A stretch of DNA of 64,000 bases from Flavobacterium stagni. GTDB taxonomy: Bacteria > Bacteroidota > Bacteroidia > Flavobacteriales > Flavobacteriaceae. The stretch spans positions 109,769 through 173,768 of the forward strand of contig NZ_SBKN01000007.1 in the NCBI RefSeq assembly GCF_004122105.1, in the 5' to 3' direction. Positions 34,121 through 43,393 of the stretch are shown in pieces (positions within the stretch are counted from its first letter, which is position 1; the number at the start of each line of letters is the position of its first letter). The notes under the pieces were generated by a model, which was not told where the DNA came from, searched no databases, and worked only from the letters and a program-made list of their open reading frames with translations. Position numbers and translations under genes: made by a program.

Positions 34121-34702
34121 ATGCGTTTACGAAATAAAATACTCTTAGCTGTTTTTACTATTGCTTTAATTGCTGGAGGTAAGTATGTTTACGACCGACA
34201 TATTAACCATAACTTCATGACAATTACCGAAGGTAAAGTGTATAAAAGTGGTGTCATTCCTCCCGATGAAATCAAAGAGTATGTGGACAAATACCACATC
34301 AAATCCATTGTCGATTTGCGGTTTCCAGGTACGGGTGATGATGTTAATAATCCGGAGGTTCCTGCCGAATTGAAAGCGGAAAAAGAAGCCGTTGCCAAAA
34401 TTCCGGGTGTGAATTATTACAATAACGGTTCCGATCAAGTGCCCAATCAAAAGAACTTGGATTATTTTTATGAAATCATGGATAATCCAAAGAACTATCC
34501 TGTGTTAATCCACTGTTATCACGGAATAGGTCGGGCACAAATTTATTCTGCTATTTATCGCATTGAATACGAAGGTATGTCTAATGAAGAAGCCCGTCAA
34601 AAAGCCGCTTTTCCAGTAATGTTCAGTTCGTTTGACGATGGGAAACCCAAAGGAGAATTTTTGAAAAACTACAAAACCCGCAAGCAGAAAGGGGAGAAGT
34701 AA
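34121..34702 (+). CDS. membrane-anchored DSP/PTP-like phosphatase
   Basis: A 193-residue protein with an N-terminal membrane anchor (8-22) and a dual-specificity phosphatase fold. The catalytic P-loop is HCYHGIGR (Cys132, Arg138), with a general-acid candidate in VDLRFPGTGDD (about 64-74). Anchored outside the cytosol, it more likely acts on phospholipid or glycan phosphates than on proteins. Tight coupling to the LTA-synthase-like gene (3-bp gap) suggests a shared envelope-modification pathway. Confidence 0.82.
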   Translation: MRLRNKILLAVFTIALIAGGKYVYDRHINHNFMTITEGKVYKSGVIPPDEIKEYVDKYHIKSIVDLRFPGTGDDVNNPEVPAELKAEKEAVAKIPGVNYYNNGSDQVPNQKNLDYFYEIMDNPKNYPVLIHCYHGIGRAQIYSAIYRIEYEGMSNEEARQKAAFPVMFSSFDDGKPKGEFLKNYKTRKQKGEK

Positions 34703-34732
34703 TGTGCCAATGAGACAATGTGCCAATGAGGC
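34701..34732. repeat. tandem 16-bp repeat
   Basis: Two copies of AATGTGCCAATGAGAC (the second ending GGC) begin at the stop codon of the phosphatase gene. Non-coding. The rest of the gap to 34864 is AT-rich and also holds GCGACT repeated near 34830. Confidence 0.8.
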
Positions 34733-34864
34733 AATTTGAAGGTTTGAGAATTTGAAAATTATTTGTCCAAATTCACGAATGTCATAACTTTCAACGTAAT
34801 CTACTTTTTCTTATTACTACTGAAAACTGCGACTGCGACTGTAAACTAATAACCGTCATTTTAA

Positions 34865-35314
34865 TTATTTCTTTTTCTCCTCCTTCGCTGAAAACAACTT
34901 CATGCGTTCGCCGTTGATGAAGATTTTACCCGAATTTAAATGTACCGTCATTTCAATGCGCATCCAAGATTCTTCGGGTTCGCCCGCAACAGGCGTGGTG
35001 TATTTGTAGTATAAAATATACTTGACATTATCGTAGCCCTTTGTAGCCTTCAATTCACCGCTTTCCGAACATTCTAATCCCCAAATCATGGGGCGTTTTA
35101 AGGCATCGTGTTGCTGGTATTGCCCTGTGCCACCGGAATTGAGTTCGATGATAGGTTCGGCACCTTTGAATTGATACGTCCCATAAATAGGATATTCACA
35201 AGTGGTGGTGATAAAATGTTTCCCATCTTCAGTTTCGATTTCTGTCACTTTTTGACCATATGAAAAAGAAGTAACAACCATAAAAGCGATCAATAAAAAG
35301 GAGCGTAATTGCAT
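34865..35314 (-). CDS. hypothetical secreted protein
   Basis: A 149-residue protein with a Sec signal peptide (1-20, ending FSYGQ), a beta-rich mature part and a Lys/Glu-rich C-terminus (SAKEEKKK). Two Cys (near 39 and 80) could form a disulfide. I do not recognise the family. It lies between the phosphatase gene and purL without shared transcription signals. Confidence 0.72.
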   Translation of the reverse strand: MQLRSFLLIAFMVVTSFSYGQKVTEIETEDGKHFITTTCEYPIYGTYQFKGAEPIIELNSGGTGQYQQHDALKRPMIWGLECSESGELKATKGYDNVKYILYYKYTTPVAGEPEESWMRIEMTVHLNSGKIFINGERMKLFSAKEEKKK

Positions 35315-35352
35315 AAAATTCTAATTTGAAGTACAAGATATAAATAAAAAAG

Positions 35353-35388
35353 AAACCTAACCCAATTTTAGATAAGGTTAGGTTTTTT
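35353..35388. terminator. purL terminator, bidirectional
   Basis: A 10-bp perfect stem AAACCTAACC/GGTTAGGTTT with a 13-base loop. T-rich tails flank it on both strands, though purL on the minus strand is the gene that ends here. Confidence 0.85.
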
Positions 35389-35395
35389 ATAACAA

Positions 35396-38300
35396 TTAGT
35401 TGTTTTTCTCAATCCATTTGCGCGCATTGACAAAGGCTTCAAGCCACGGACTCACTTCGTCTTTTACGCCGCGATCAGTATAATACGCCCAGTTCCACGG
35501 GAAAATGGAGCGTTCAATATGCGGCATCATGACCAAATGTCTACCTGTTGTATCGCACAACATGGCCGTATTGTAATCCGATCCGTTCGGATTGGCAGGA
35601 TAGCCTTCGTAAGCATATTTTGCGACAATATGATACTGATTTTCAGCCTCTGGCAAATGGAATTTTCCTTCGCCATGCGATACCCAAACGCCCAAGGTGC
35701 TACCTTCCAATGTAGAAAGCATTACCGAATTGTTTTTTTGAACCGTTACAGAAGTAAATATACTTTCGTGTTTTTGACTGTCGTTATGGTGCATTTTTCC
35801 ATGAACAGCATGCTCGGGATGAATGAGTTCTAATTCCATAAACAATTGACATCCATTACAAATACCGACAGAAAGGGTGTCTTGACGGGCAAAGAAATTC
35901 TTTAAAGCCGTATTCGCTTTTTCATTGTATAAAAAGGCTCCAGCCCATCCTTTGGCACTTCCCAGAACATCAGAGTTGGAGAAACCTCCCACAGCACCAA
36001 TGAATTGGACATCTTCCAAGTTTTCGCGACCGCTAATCAAATCGGTCATGTGAATATCCTTAACATCAAATCCGGCCAAATACATTGCATGAGCCATTTC
36101 CCGTTCCGAATTACTTCCCTTTTCACGAATAATCGCAGCTTTGGGTCGGGTTGTCGGGGTAGACTCAATTTTTCCCGTAAAATGGGCTGGGAAAGTATAA
36201 GTAAGCGGTTGTTCAAAAATATGGGTAAAACGCTCGTGTGCTTTGTTATTTTGAGTTTGTTTTTGGTCTAATAAATACGAAGTTTCAAACCAAACTTTTC
36301 GCAATTCAGGAATATCAAATTCAAATGAATCAATGTTTAGTGTATTGCCTTCGCAAACCGCTCCCAATGCTATTATTTCTACATTTTCTTTCGCGAAAGC
36401 GGCTTCAAATTCAGTGTCGTTTTGCGCTTGAAGTACGATGCCAATATTTTCTGCAAATAGAACTTTTACAGCATCTTTTTCACTAAATCCTGCCAAACTT
36501 AATTGAGCACCTAGTCCTACTTCTGCAAAACACATTTCCAATAGTGTCGTAATCAAACCGCCACTTCCTACATCGTGACCTGCCGCAATTTGACGGTTTT
36601 TAATCAGGTTTTGGATGGTATTAAAAGCTCTCTTGAAATAGTCAGCATCTTGAATCGATGGTGTTTCGTTACCAATTTTGTTGAGTATTTGAGCTAGCGA
36701 ACTTCCTCCCAATTTGAATCCGTCTTGAGAAAGCGGAATGTAATATAAGGAACCGGCATTGCGTTGGGCTACGGGTTCGATTACTTTTGTAATATTCGAA
36801 CAATTTCCAATAGCCGAAATAATCACTGTTCCCGGCGCAATCACATCGCCATTCGGATATTTTTGTTTCATCGAAAGCGAATCTTTCCCTGTTGGAATGT
36901 TGATTCCCAATTCAATAGCAAAATCAGAACAGGCTTCCACAGCGGCATATAATCGGGCATCTTCGCCTTCATTTTTACAAGCCCACATCCAGTTCGCCGA
37001 CAAAGAAACGCTTTGTAATCCGTCTTTTAAGGGGGCAAAAACCAAATTGGATAAGGCTTCACCAATCGCATTGCGACTTCCTGCTTTAGGATCAATTAAG
37101 GCTGCAATTGGTGCATGACCAATACTGGTCGCCACACCTTCTTTTCCGTTAAAGTCCAAAGCCATAACCCCCACATTGTTTAAGGGCAATTGCAACGGAC
37201 CCGCGCACTGTTGTTTGGCAACGCGACCACCTACACAACGGTCTACTTTATTGGTTAGCCAATCTTTACAAGCCACGGCTTCTAAGCGTAAAACTTGATT
37301 TAAATAGGTGTGTAGTTGGTCAGTAGTATAGGTTATCGAATCATATTTTCGTTCGATAGTTGCATCATTCATGATGGTTTTGGGCGAACTCCCAAACATG
37401 TCACTCAAGGCGAGATCCATGGGTTTGGCTCCCGACTTCGAACCCGCAATGGTGAATTTATGATCGTTGGTAATTGCACCCACTGTATACATGGGAGAAC
37501 GCTCACGTTCAGCAATGCGTTCTAGTGTTTCCAAATCTTTGGATCCAATGACCAATCCCATGCGTTCTTGGGATTCGTTGCCAATGATTTCTTTGGCAGA
37601 GAGGGTAGGGTCTCCTACAGGAAGTTTGTCTAGGTCAATGGCTCCTCCAGTAGCTTCTACCAATTCTGAAAGACAGTTTAAATGGCCCCCTGCACCATGA
37701 TCGTGAATGGAAACAATCGGGTTATGGTCGCTTTCAACCAAACCACGAATGGCATTAGCCGCGCGTTTTTGCATTTCAGGATTGGAACGTTGGATAGCGT
37801 TCAATTCGATTCCCGAACCAAAAGCCCCCGTATCAGCGGAAGAAACAGCGGCTCCACCCATTCCAATACGGTAATTTTCACCTCCTAAAATCACAATTTG
37901 GTCACCCAATTGCGGTTCGTGTTTTTGGGCTTGTTCGGCTTTGCCATAACCAATTCCGCCGGCTTGCATGATCACTTTATCATAGCCCAACTTACGGTTG
38001 TCTTCTTCGTGTTCGAACGTAAGCACCGAACCCGTGATTAAGGGTTGGCCAAACTTATTCCCAAAATCGGAGGCCCCGTTGGATGCTTTGATTAAAATGT
38101 CCATCGGAGTTTGGTACAACCACGGACGTTCTTCAACGCCTTTTTCCCAGGGACGATCTTGGGCTAATCGCGAATAGGCCGTCATGTAAACGGCCGTTCC
38201 AGCAAGTGGAAGCGAACCCTGGCCACCGGCTAAACGGTCGCGAATTTCACCACCCGAACCCGTTGCCGCACCGTTGAAAGGTTCGACCGTAGTCGGGAAA

Positions 38301-39049
38301 TTATGCGTTTCTGCCTTTAGTGAAAGCACCGATTCAAAAGGTTTTTTGGTATAAAAGTCGGCCACATCTGCGCGTTGCGGTGCAAATTGCTCCACCACCG
38401 GCCCTTTGATGAAAGCCACATTATCTTTATACGCCGAAACGATATCGTTGGGATGTTCGGCGGACGTTTTTTTAATTAATTTGAATAAGGACGTTTCTTT
38501 TTCAACACCGTCAATTACAAAAGTACCGTTGAAAATTTTGTGGCGGCAGTGTTCTGAATTGACTTGGGAAAAACCAAAAACTTCAGAGTCAGTTAATTTT
38601 CGCCCTAATTTTTCGGCTAATTGATTCAAGTAGGCCACTTCTTCATCGCTCAATGCCAAACCTTCTTGTTGGTTGTAGGCGGCAATATCTTCAATTTCTA
38701 GAATCGGTTCGGGTTGGAGTTGAATCGTGAAAAGCTCTTGATGCAAACGCTCAAATTGTTGCGAAAGCATGGGGTCAAAATCGGTTACAGCCTCTTTTAC
38801 CGCATGAAATTCTTCAATGCGTACGATACCTGAAATTCCCATATTTTGGGTGATTTCAACCGCATTGGTGCTCCAAGGAGTTACCATGGTAGCGCGAGGT
38901 CCGATAAAAGTACCGATGATTTCTGATTGGTCGATTTTTTGGGTATTTCCAAACAACCAATTGAGTTTTTGTAGCGTTTCTTCAGAAAATGGAGTAGTAG
39001 ACTGAACTGCATAAACAGTTCCGGTTTCGTTACCGAAAAAATGAATCAT
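35396..39049 (-). CDS. purL: phosphoribosylformylglycinamidine synthase
   Basis: A 1217-residue single-chain FGAM synthase (large PurL) for the fourth step of purine biosynthesis: ATP, glutamine and FGAR give FGAM. Domains run N-terminal PurS-like, linker, two AIRS-type ATP domains (SLKAETHNFPTTVEPFNGAATGSGG near 255), then a C-terminal class I glutamine amidotransferase from about 960. The nucleophilic Cys is in VGICNGCQLF. The start at 39049 (MIHFFGNETG) is preferred over a longer reading from 39094 because the promoter's -7 box lies at 39075-39082. Confidence 0.95.
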   Translation of the reverse strand: MIHFFGNETGTVYAVQSTTPFSEETLQKLNWLFGNTQKIDQSEIIGTFIGPRATMVTPWSTNAVEITQNMGISGIVRIEEFHAVKEAVTDFDPMLSQQFERLHQELFTIQLQPEPILEIEDIAAYNQQEGLALSDEEVAYLNQLAEKLGRKLTDSEVFGFSQVNSEHCRHKIFNGTFVIDGVEKETSLFKLIKKTSAEHPNDIVSAYKDNVAFIKGPVVEQFAPQRADVADFYTKKPFESVLSLKAETHNFPTTVEPFNGAATGSGGEIRDRLAGGQGSLPLAGTAVYMTAYSRLAQDRPWEKGVEERPWLYQTPMDILIKASNGASDFGNKFGQPLITGSVLTFEHEEDNRKLGYDKVIMQAGGIGYGKAEQAQKHEPQLGDQIVILGGENYRIGMGGAAVSSADTGAFGSGIELNAIQRSNPEMQKRAANAIRGLVESDHNPIVSIHDHGAGGHLNCLSELVEATGGAIDLDKLPVGDPTLSAKEIIGNESQERMGLVIGSKDLETLERIAERERSPMYTVGAITNDHKFTIAGSKSGAKPMDLALSDMFGSSPKTIMNDATIERKYDSITYTTDQLHTYLNQVLRLEAVACKDWLTNKVDRCVGGRVAKQQCAGPLQLPLNNVGVMALDFNGKEGVATSIGHAPIAALIDPKAGSRNAIGEALSNLVFAPLKDGLQSVSLSANWMWACKNEGEDARLYAAVEACSDFAIELGINIPTGKDSLSMKQKYPNGDVIAPGTVIISAIGNCSNITKVIEPVAQRNAGSLYYIPLSQDGFKLGGSSLAQILNKIGNETPSIQDADYFKRAFNTIQNLIKNRQIAAGHDVGSGGLITTLLEMCFAEVGLGAQLSLAGFSEKDAVKVLFAENIGIVLQAQNDTEFEAAFAKENVEIIALGAVCEGNTLNIDSFEFDIPELRKVWFETSYLLDQKQTQNNKAHERFTHIFEQPLTYTFPAHFTGKIESTPTTRPKAAIIREKGSNSEREMAHAMYLAGFDVKDIHMTDLISGRENLEDVQFIGAVGGFSNSDVLGSAKGWAGAFLYNEKANTALKNFFARQDTLSVGICNGCQLFMELELIHPEHAVHGKMHHNDSQKHESIFTSVTVQKNNSVMLSTLEGSTLGVWVSHGEGKFHLPEAENQYHIVAKYAYEGYPANPNGSDYNTAMLCDTTGRHLVMMPHIERSIFPWNWAYYTDRGVKDEVSPWLEAFVNARKWIEKNN

Positions 39050-39074
39050 TGTTGTGTTGTTGTAAGTTGTGGCA

Positions 39075-39105
39075 CAAAGGTAAGGGAATCTCAAAAGGGA
39101 AGCAA
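39075..39105 (-). promoter_or_regulatory. purL promoter
   Basis: On the minus strand TTG (plus 39103-39105), a 20-bp spacer and TACCTTTG (plus 39075-39082) match the Bacteroidota -33/-7 pattern exactly. The -7 box is 26 bp from the ATG. Confidence 0.75.
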
Positions 39106-39139
39106 ACCGAAATGCAATAGTTTTTCACAGGTTTTTGAC

Positions 39140-39162
39140 AAAAAAAAACCTCCCGAAGGAGG
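39140..39162 (-). terminator. terminator of the beta-helix lipoprotein gene
   Basis: A 5-bp stem CCTCC/GGAGG with a tetraloop (TTCG as transcribed) and an eight-base T-run on the minus strand. Confidence 0.85.
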
Positions 39163-39168
39163 CTATAT

Positions 39169-40788
39169 TTAGTTAGTAATAAATTGATAAGCACCAATGT
39201 TGGTATTGGTCGTTCGGGTTTTATTCAAAATATCTAACGTTACTACAGTAATCGCTGCAGGCATGGAAGTCGATAAATCCTCGGTAGGCCACAATTTATT
39301 TTCCGTTATTTTTTTAAATTTTGGATTGAAGGTTTGCGAATTTGTCGCATTGTAGCAATTGGTAAAATTCGTGGTATTGGTTGGTAAATACAACGGATTT
39401 GCACTACTGTTGTTCAGTTTGATCAAACTGTTTGTAAACTGATAGGCAAAACTCGCATCGGGTGAAGTGGAGTTGGGTGGCGTGAATTTGTCCAATTTCA
39501 AAGCATTTTGATTGCTGCTATACAGGATGCAATTGGTAAAATTGGCCGCTGTTAAATCACTAATGTATGTTGTATTTTCAACTTCTAAATAATTACCAAC
39601 CACTACAGCAAATTGTTTCGAACTGTTCCAATTGTTGTTAAATGTACAATGGGTGAAATTATACACTCCGCCAAGGGTTGCCGCCAATGAAGCTTGTCCA
39701 CAATAGTTGATGACGAGGTTCGAACCCGTTATTTGGGCGTCCCGACCTAGAATTCCTACATTGGCACAATTGTAAATTTGAACATTAGAAAGATTCAATT
39801 TGGGTTGGTGGGTGTCGTCTTCTCCGAGTGCTAATCGTTTTTGAACCAACAATCCAACCGTTGCATTTTTAATAGTTAAATGATTGATGGAATTGGTATT
39901 CAATTCAGACAACATCATAATGGCACCCCATTGACCCGGTACATCACTGTACAAGGGTTCGAGTCGGTCACCTTCAAATACCACTTCATTTGTTAAGTTG
40001 GCGGGATCATTTCCAGGTGGATTGCCTCCGTTGATTTGAATTGAGGCGGTCTGACTCACAATTAAGCCTGAATTAGCGTGAAAATGGACACGTGCCCCTG
40101 CATCCACGACTAAATTTTTCCCATTAGGAACCATAGCATATCCATAGACCACATAAGGTTTTTGGTTGGTCCAATGCAATTCATCGCCGTTTACAGGATC
40201 ATTTTCACTCAAATTGCTGCCTACAAATTCGATAGGATCATTGTTTTCATCCAAACCTAAAGAGATGGTTTCATAAACATTTTGACTATCTCTTTGCGGA
40301 TAAATAAAAATGGCATCTTGAATTAAGGTCACTAAATCAACATTTTGAATTACATTGTTGGCATGGCGAAATTCAATTTTATCGGTATACAAATAATCGG
40401 TCGGGTTCGCATCGGCTACATCCGAAGTTACTTCAATAAAAATAAACATACTGTCTTTTGCCAATAACTCCACATTTCGGAAGATTTTTCCATCCCCAAT
40501 TCCGCTATTGTCGGCATCTTCGCCCGTCATTCCATCCACCATTATACGGTAATTGGAATTGGTACCTTTACCCAACTGAACGGTAGGAATCGAAATGTCT
40601 TTGTCGGAATCATTATAGACTTTTAAACGGTAAGTACTTGAACCAATGTTGGTGAAAACCGTATCCAAATACACAGTGTCTTTGGAAAAGCGAAGTTGCA
40701 CGGTACTGGGTTCGAATTCGAAATCATCGCGACAAGACGTCAGTAAAATACCTGAAATAAGGGCTAAAAATAGAAGTAGTTTGCGCAT
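39169..40788 (-). CDS. parallel beta-helix lipoprotein
   Basis: A 539-residue lipoprotein (signal MRKLLLFLALISGILLTSC, Cys19), starting at 40788; upstream codons to 40848 do not form part of the signal. Residues 20-180 contain Ig-like beta segments (FSKDTVYLDTVFTNIGSSTYRLKVYN). Residues 220-500 are short Asn-rich repeats with LNLSNVQIYNCANVGIL-type rungs, typical of a right-handed parallel beta-helix. Such proteins bind or cleave polysaccharides or are surface structural proteins; no catalytic residue is evident. Confidence 0.78.
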   Translation of the reverse strand: MRKLLLFLALISGILLTSCRDDFEFEPSTVQLRFSKDTVYLDTVFTNIGSSTYRLKVYNDSDKDISIPTVQLGKGTNSNYRIMVDGMTGEDADNSGIGDGKIFRNVELLAKDSMFIFIEVTSDVADANPTDYLYTDKIEFRHANNVIQNVDLVTLIQDAIFIYPQRDSQNVYETISLGLDENNDPIEFVGSNLSENDPVNGDELHWTNQKPYVVYGYAMVPNGKNLVVDAGARVHFHANSGLIVSQTASIQINGGNPPGNDPANLTNEVVFEGDRLEPLYSDVPGQWGAIMMLSELNTNSINHLTIKNATVGLLVQKRLALGEDDTHQPKLNLSNVQIYNCANVGILGRDAQITGSNLVINYCGQASLAATLGGVYNFTHCTFNNNWNSSKQFAVVVGNYLEVENTTYISDLTAANFTNCILYSSNQNALKLDKFTPPNSTSPDASFAYQFTNSLIKLNNSSANPLYLPTNTTNFTNCYNATNSQTFNPKFKKITENKLWPTEDLSTSMPAAITVVTLDILNKTRTTNTNIGAYQFITN

Positions 40789-40894
40789 TATAATCTTCTG
40801 AGAATTTTGGTAAAAATAACGATTTTGATTGTTTTTTGGGTCAAACAACAGAAGGATAACGTAAATTTTTAAAGTTTATTCTGTGTTAATGCCG

Positions 40895-40925
40895 TTGTGG
40901 ATTCATTTGAAATGGGCTAATTTTA
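40895..40925 (+). promoter_or_regulatory. promoter of the menI-menF unit
   Basis: TTG at 40895-40897, a 20-bp spacer and TAATTTTA (one mismatch to TAnnTTTG) at 40918-40925, 15 bp before the ATG. Confidence 0.55.
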
Positions 40926-40940
40926 CCCAAATTTAAAAAA

Positions 40941-41363
40941 ATGCAATTCGATAAAGAGAAAATGCTTCGTTTGTGTAACGAATGGAGTAAAAATACTTTA
41001 ATGGAAACCCTTGAAATTGAGTATGTTGATGCGGGGGAGGACTTTTTAGTTGCGACCATGCCTGTGAATTCGAGAGTACATCAACCCATGGGACTTTTGC
41101 ACGGTGGTGCTTCAGTGGCTCTAGCAGAAAGTGTGGGTAGTGCAGCTTCCATTATGTTTGTGAATCCTGAAAAACAGGAAGTGCGAGGTATCGAGATTTC
41201 GGCCAACCACTTAAAAGCCAAACGCGAAGGAAGAGTGACTGCAACAGCCAAAATTATTCACAAAGGGGCCAGTATTCATTTGTGGGAAATTCGAATTGTA
41301 GATGAAGCCGATAAATTGGTGTCCTTGTGTAAGTTAACCAATATGATTTTACCCAAACGGTAA
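40941..41363 (+). CDS. menI: hotdog thioesterase, probable DHNA-CoA thioesterase
   Basis: A 140-residue PaaI/MenI-type hotdog thioesterase: VHQPMGLLHGGASVALAESVGSAAS (residues 46-70) carries the conserved HGG and catalytic Glu of the family. Alone this only says acyl-CoA thioesterase. The one-base overlap (TAATG) with an isochorismate synthase gene makes 1,4-dihydroxy-2-naphthoyl-CoA the likely substrate in menaquinone synthesis. Confidence 0.8.
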   Translation: MQFDKEKMLRLCNEWSKNTLMETLEIEYVDAGEDFLVATMPVNSRVHQPMGLLHGGASVALAESVGSAASIMFVNPEKQEVRGIEISANHLKAKREGRVTATAKIIHKGASIHLWEIRIVDEADKLVSLCKLTNMILPKR

Positions 41364-42412
41364 TGGAGTTGATTCGTTCTAAAATTGAGGAAAAATTAGC
41401 ACAAAAAATTCCTTTTGTGTGTTATGCTAAACCCGATTCGAATCAGGTGATTGGACTCTTTCAGCGATCGAACCAAAATCATAATTTTGATCCCACAGCT
41501 GCGGGTTTTTGCATGGTTTCCTTTGAGGGTAATACCCAACTTTTTATTCCTGAATCCGATACTGATTGTTATTTTGAAACATTTTCGGCTAAAGATTTTT
41601 TATGGACCGAAGTAAAACCCGAATTTGAATCGGATGCCAAAGTGCATTTTGAATCGATAGTGGCCAAAGCAGTAAACGCGATAGAAGCCGGTGAGCTGCA
41701 TAAAGTAGTTTTGTCACGAAAAGAAATGCATTCGTTTGATTCCAGTCAACTGTATGCAACGTTTGAGCGATTACTTGCCTTATATCCTACGGCATTCCGC
41801 TATTTTTGGTACCATCCTGATTCAGGGGTTTGGATGGGCGCAACTCCAGAGCAATTAGCAAAAAAAGTCGGTACTACCGTCAAAACGGTAGCCCTGGCGG
41901 GGACACAAGTAGGTTCGTTGGAGTCGCTACTCCAATGGGGTGAAAAGGAAATTCGCGAGCAACAGTTGGTTACCGACTATATCGTTAGTTCACTTACCCC
42001 TGTAACTGATTCCATTACAATTTCCGAACCCTATACACATCAAGCCGGTTCTTTACTGCACATCAAAACGGATATTGAAGCTGAATTGAATTCCAATTGG
42101 GAAGCTGTGGTGAAAACCTTGCATCCTACGCCTGCTGTAGGTGGTTTTCCTAAAAGTGTTGCGCTTCAGTTTATTGCTGAAAATGAAGGGTATGATCGTC
42201 GTTTTTACGCAGGGTATTTGGGCGAATGGAATAAGAATTTTGGTACATATAAGTCGGGTGACTCGGATTTATACGTGAATTTGCGCTGTATGCAATGGGA
42301 AAACGATAGCCTTTCCATTTATGTAGGATGCGGCATTAATGCTGGAAGTATTCCTGAAAAGGAGTTTATGGAAACGGTTCACAAAGCGGCTACGGTAAAA
42401 CGTGCTTTATAA
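41363..42412 (+). CDS. menF: isochorismate synthase
   Basis: A 349-residue chorismate-binding enzyme converting chorismate to isochorismate for menaquinone. The C-terminal chorismatase domain shows GELHKVVLSRKE near 110-121, WMGATPEQLAK near 156-166, LHPTPAVGGFP near 252 and RRFYAGYLGEW near 275. The N-terminal part is shorter than in E. coli MenF, as usual for Bacteroidota. It is coupled to the upstream thioesterase gene by a one-base overlap. Confidence 0.9.
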   Translation: MELIRSKIEEKLAQKIPFVCYAKPDSNQVIGLFQRSNQNHNFDPTAAGFCMVSFEGNTQLFIPESDTDCYFETFSAKDFLWTEVKPEFESDAKVHFESIVAKAVNAIEAGELHKVVLSRKEMHSFDSSQLYATFERLLALYPTAFRYFWYHPDSGVWMGATPEQLAKKVGTTVKTVALAGTQVGSLESLLQWGEKEIREQQLVTDYIVSSLTPVTDSITISEPYTHQAGSLLHIKTDIEAELNSNWEAVVKTLHPTPAVGGFPKSVALQFIAENEGYDRRFYAGYLGEWNKNFGTYKSGDSDLYVNLRCMQWENDSLSIYVGCGINAGSIPEKEFMETVHKAATVKRAL

Positions 42413-42420
42413 ATATTCGT

Positions 42421-42428
42421 TACTTTTG
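42421..42428 (+). promoter_or_regulatory. -7 promoter element of bshB1
   Basis: TACTTTTG, a perfect TAnnTTTG match, 14 bp before the bshB1 ATG at 42443. Confidence 0.5.
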
Positions 42429-42442
42429 AAAAAAAATAACCC

Positions 42443-43159
42443 ATGAAATTAGATATACTCGCTTTTGGAGCCCATCCTGATGATGTTGAATTGGGATGCA
42501 GTGGCACCTTAGCCAAAGAAGTTAGTTTAGGCAAGAAAGTTGGCATCGTCGATCTTACGCGTGGTGAATTGGGTACGCGGGGTTCGGTCGAAATTCGCAA
42601 CAGTGAATCAGCAAAAGCTTCTGAAATACTGGGTATTCATGTTCGCGAAAACCTCGACATGCGCGATGGTTTTTTTGTAAATGATGAAACCCATCAGTTA
42701 AAAATCATTCAAATGATACGCAAATATCAACCGGATGTGGTGATTTGCAATGCCATTGATGACCGTCATATCGATCATGGAAAAGGCAGTAAATTGGTTT
42801 CCGACGCTTGTTTTCTATCAGGATTACGAAAAATTGAAACCGAATGGGAGGGAAGTTCGCAACAAGCTTGGCGCCCCAAAGCGGTGTACCATTACATTCA
42901 GTGGAAAAATATCGAGCCGGATTTCGTTGTGGATATCTCAGGTTTTATGGACGTGAAAATGGAATCCATATTGGCTTATGGCTCCCAATTTTACAATCCG
43001 AATTCCAATGAACCCACAACGCCCATTGCGACTAAAAACTTTTTGGATAGTGTAAAATACCGTGCACAAGACTTGGGACGAATAGTCGGCGTTGAATTTG
43101 CAGAAGGTTATACTGTGGAAAGGTATTTGGCCGTCAATAGCTTAGGGGATTTGATATAA
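42443..43159 (+). CDS. bshB1: bacillithiol biosynthesis deacetylase BshB1
   Basis: A 238-residue zinc-dependent LmbE-type N-acetylglucosaminyl-malate deacetylase that makes GlcN-malate for bacillithiol. Zn/catalytic motif AHPDD at 10-14, DLTRGELGTRGSVEIRN at 37-53 and the DDRHIDHGKGS metal-ligand block near 108-118 identify BshB1. Bacillithiol is the low-molecular-weight thiol of many Bacteroidota and is a plausible sulfane-sulfur acceptor for the sulfur cluster downstream, though the genes are not linked. Confidence 0.93.
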   Translation: MKLDILAFGAHPDDVELGCSGTLAKEVSLGKKVGIVDLTRGELGTRGSVEIRNSESAKASEILGIHVRENLDMRDGFFVNDETHQLKIIQMIRKYQPDVVICNAIDDRHIDHGKGSKLVSDACFLSGLRKIETEWEGSSQQAWRPKAVYHYIQWKNIEPDFVVDISGFMDVKMESILAYGSQFYNPNSNEPTTPIATKNFLDSVKYRAQDLGRIVGVEFAEGYTVERYLAVNSLGDLI

Positions 43160-43175
43160 TTTTATTAAAAAAAGC

Positions 43176-43206
43176 TTTGCAAAAGAAAAAGTTTGCAATA
43201 TATTTG
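43176..43206 (+). promoter_or_regulatory. tRNA-His promoter
   Basis: TTTG at 43176-43179, a 19-bp spacer and TATATTTG at 43199-43206: a perfect Bacteroidota sigma-A promoter about 40 bp before the tRNA. Confidence 0.8.
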
Positions 43207-43245
43207 CCACCGCAAAAGAGGGTTCCTCTCTAGCAACTACAAACG

Positions 43246-43319
<74 letters not shown>

Positions 43320-43320
43320 C

Positions 43321-43352
43321 AAAAGCCCTGAATTTTCAGGGCTTTTTTTTAT
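43321..43352 (+). terminator. tRNA-His terminator
   Basis: A 9-bp perfect stem AAAGCCCTG/CAGGGCTTT with loop AATTTT and an eight-base T-run, directly after the tRNA. Confidence 0.92.
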
Positions 43353-43393
43353 TTCTATACGTTTCTTTTTTACTTTTGATAAAAATCTTCGTC

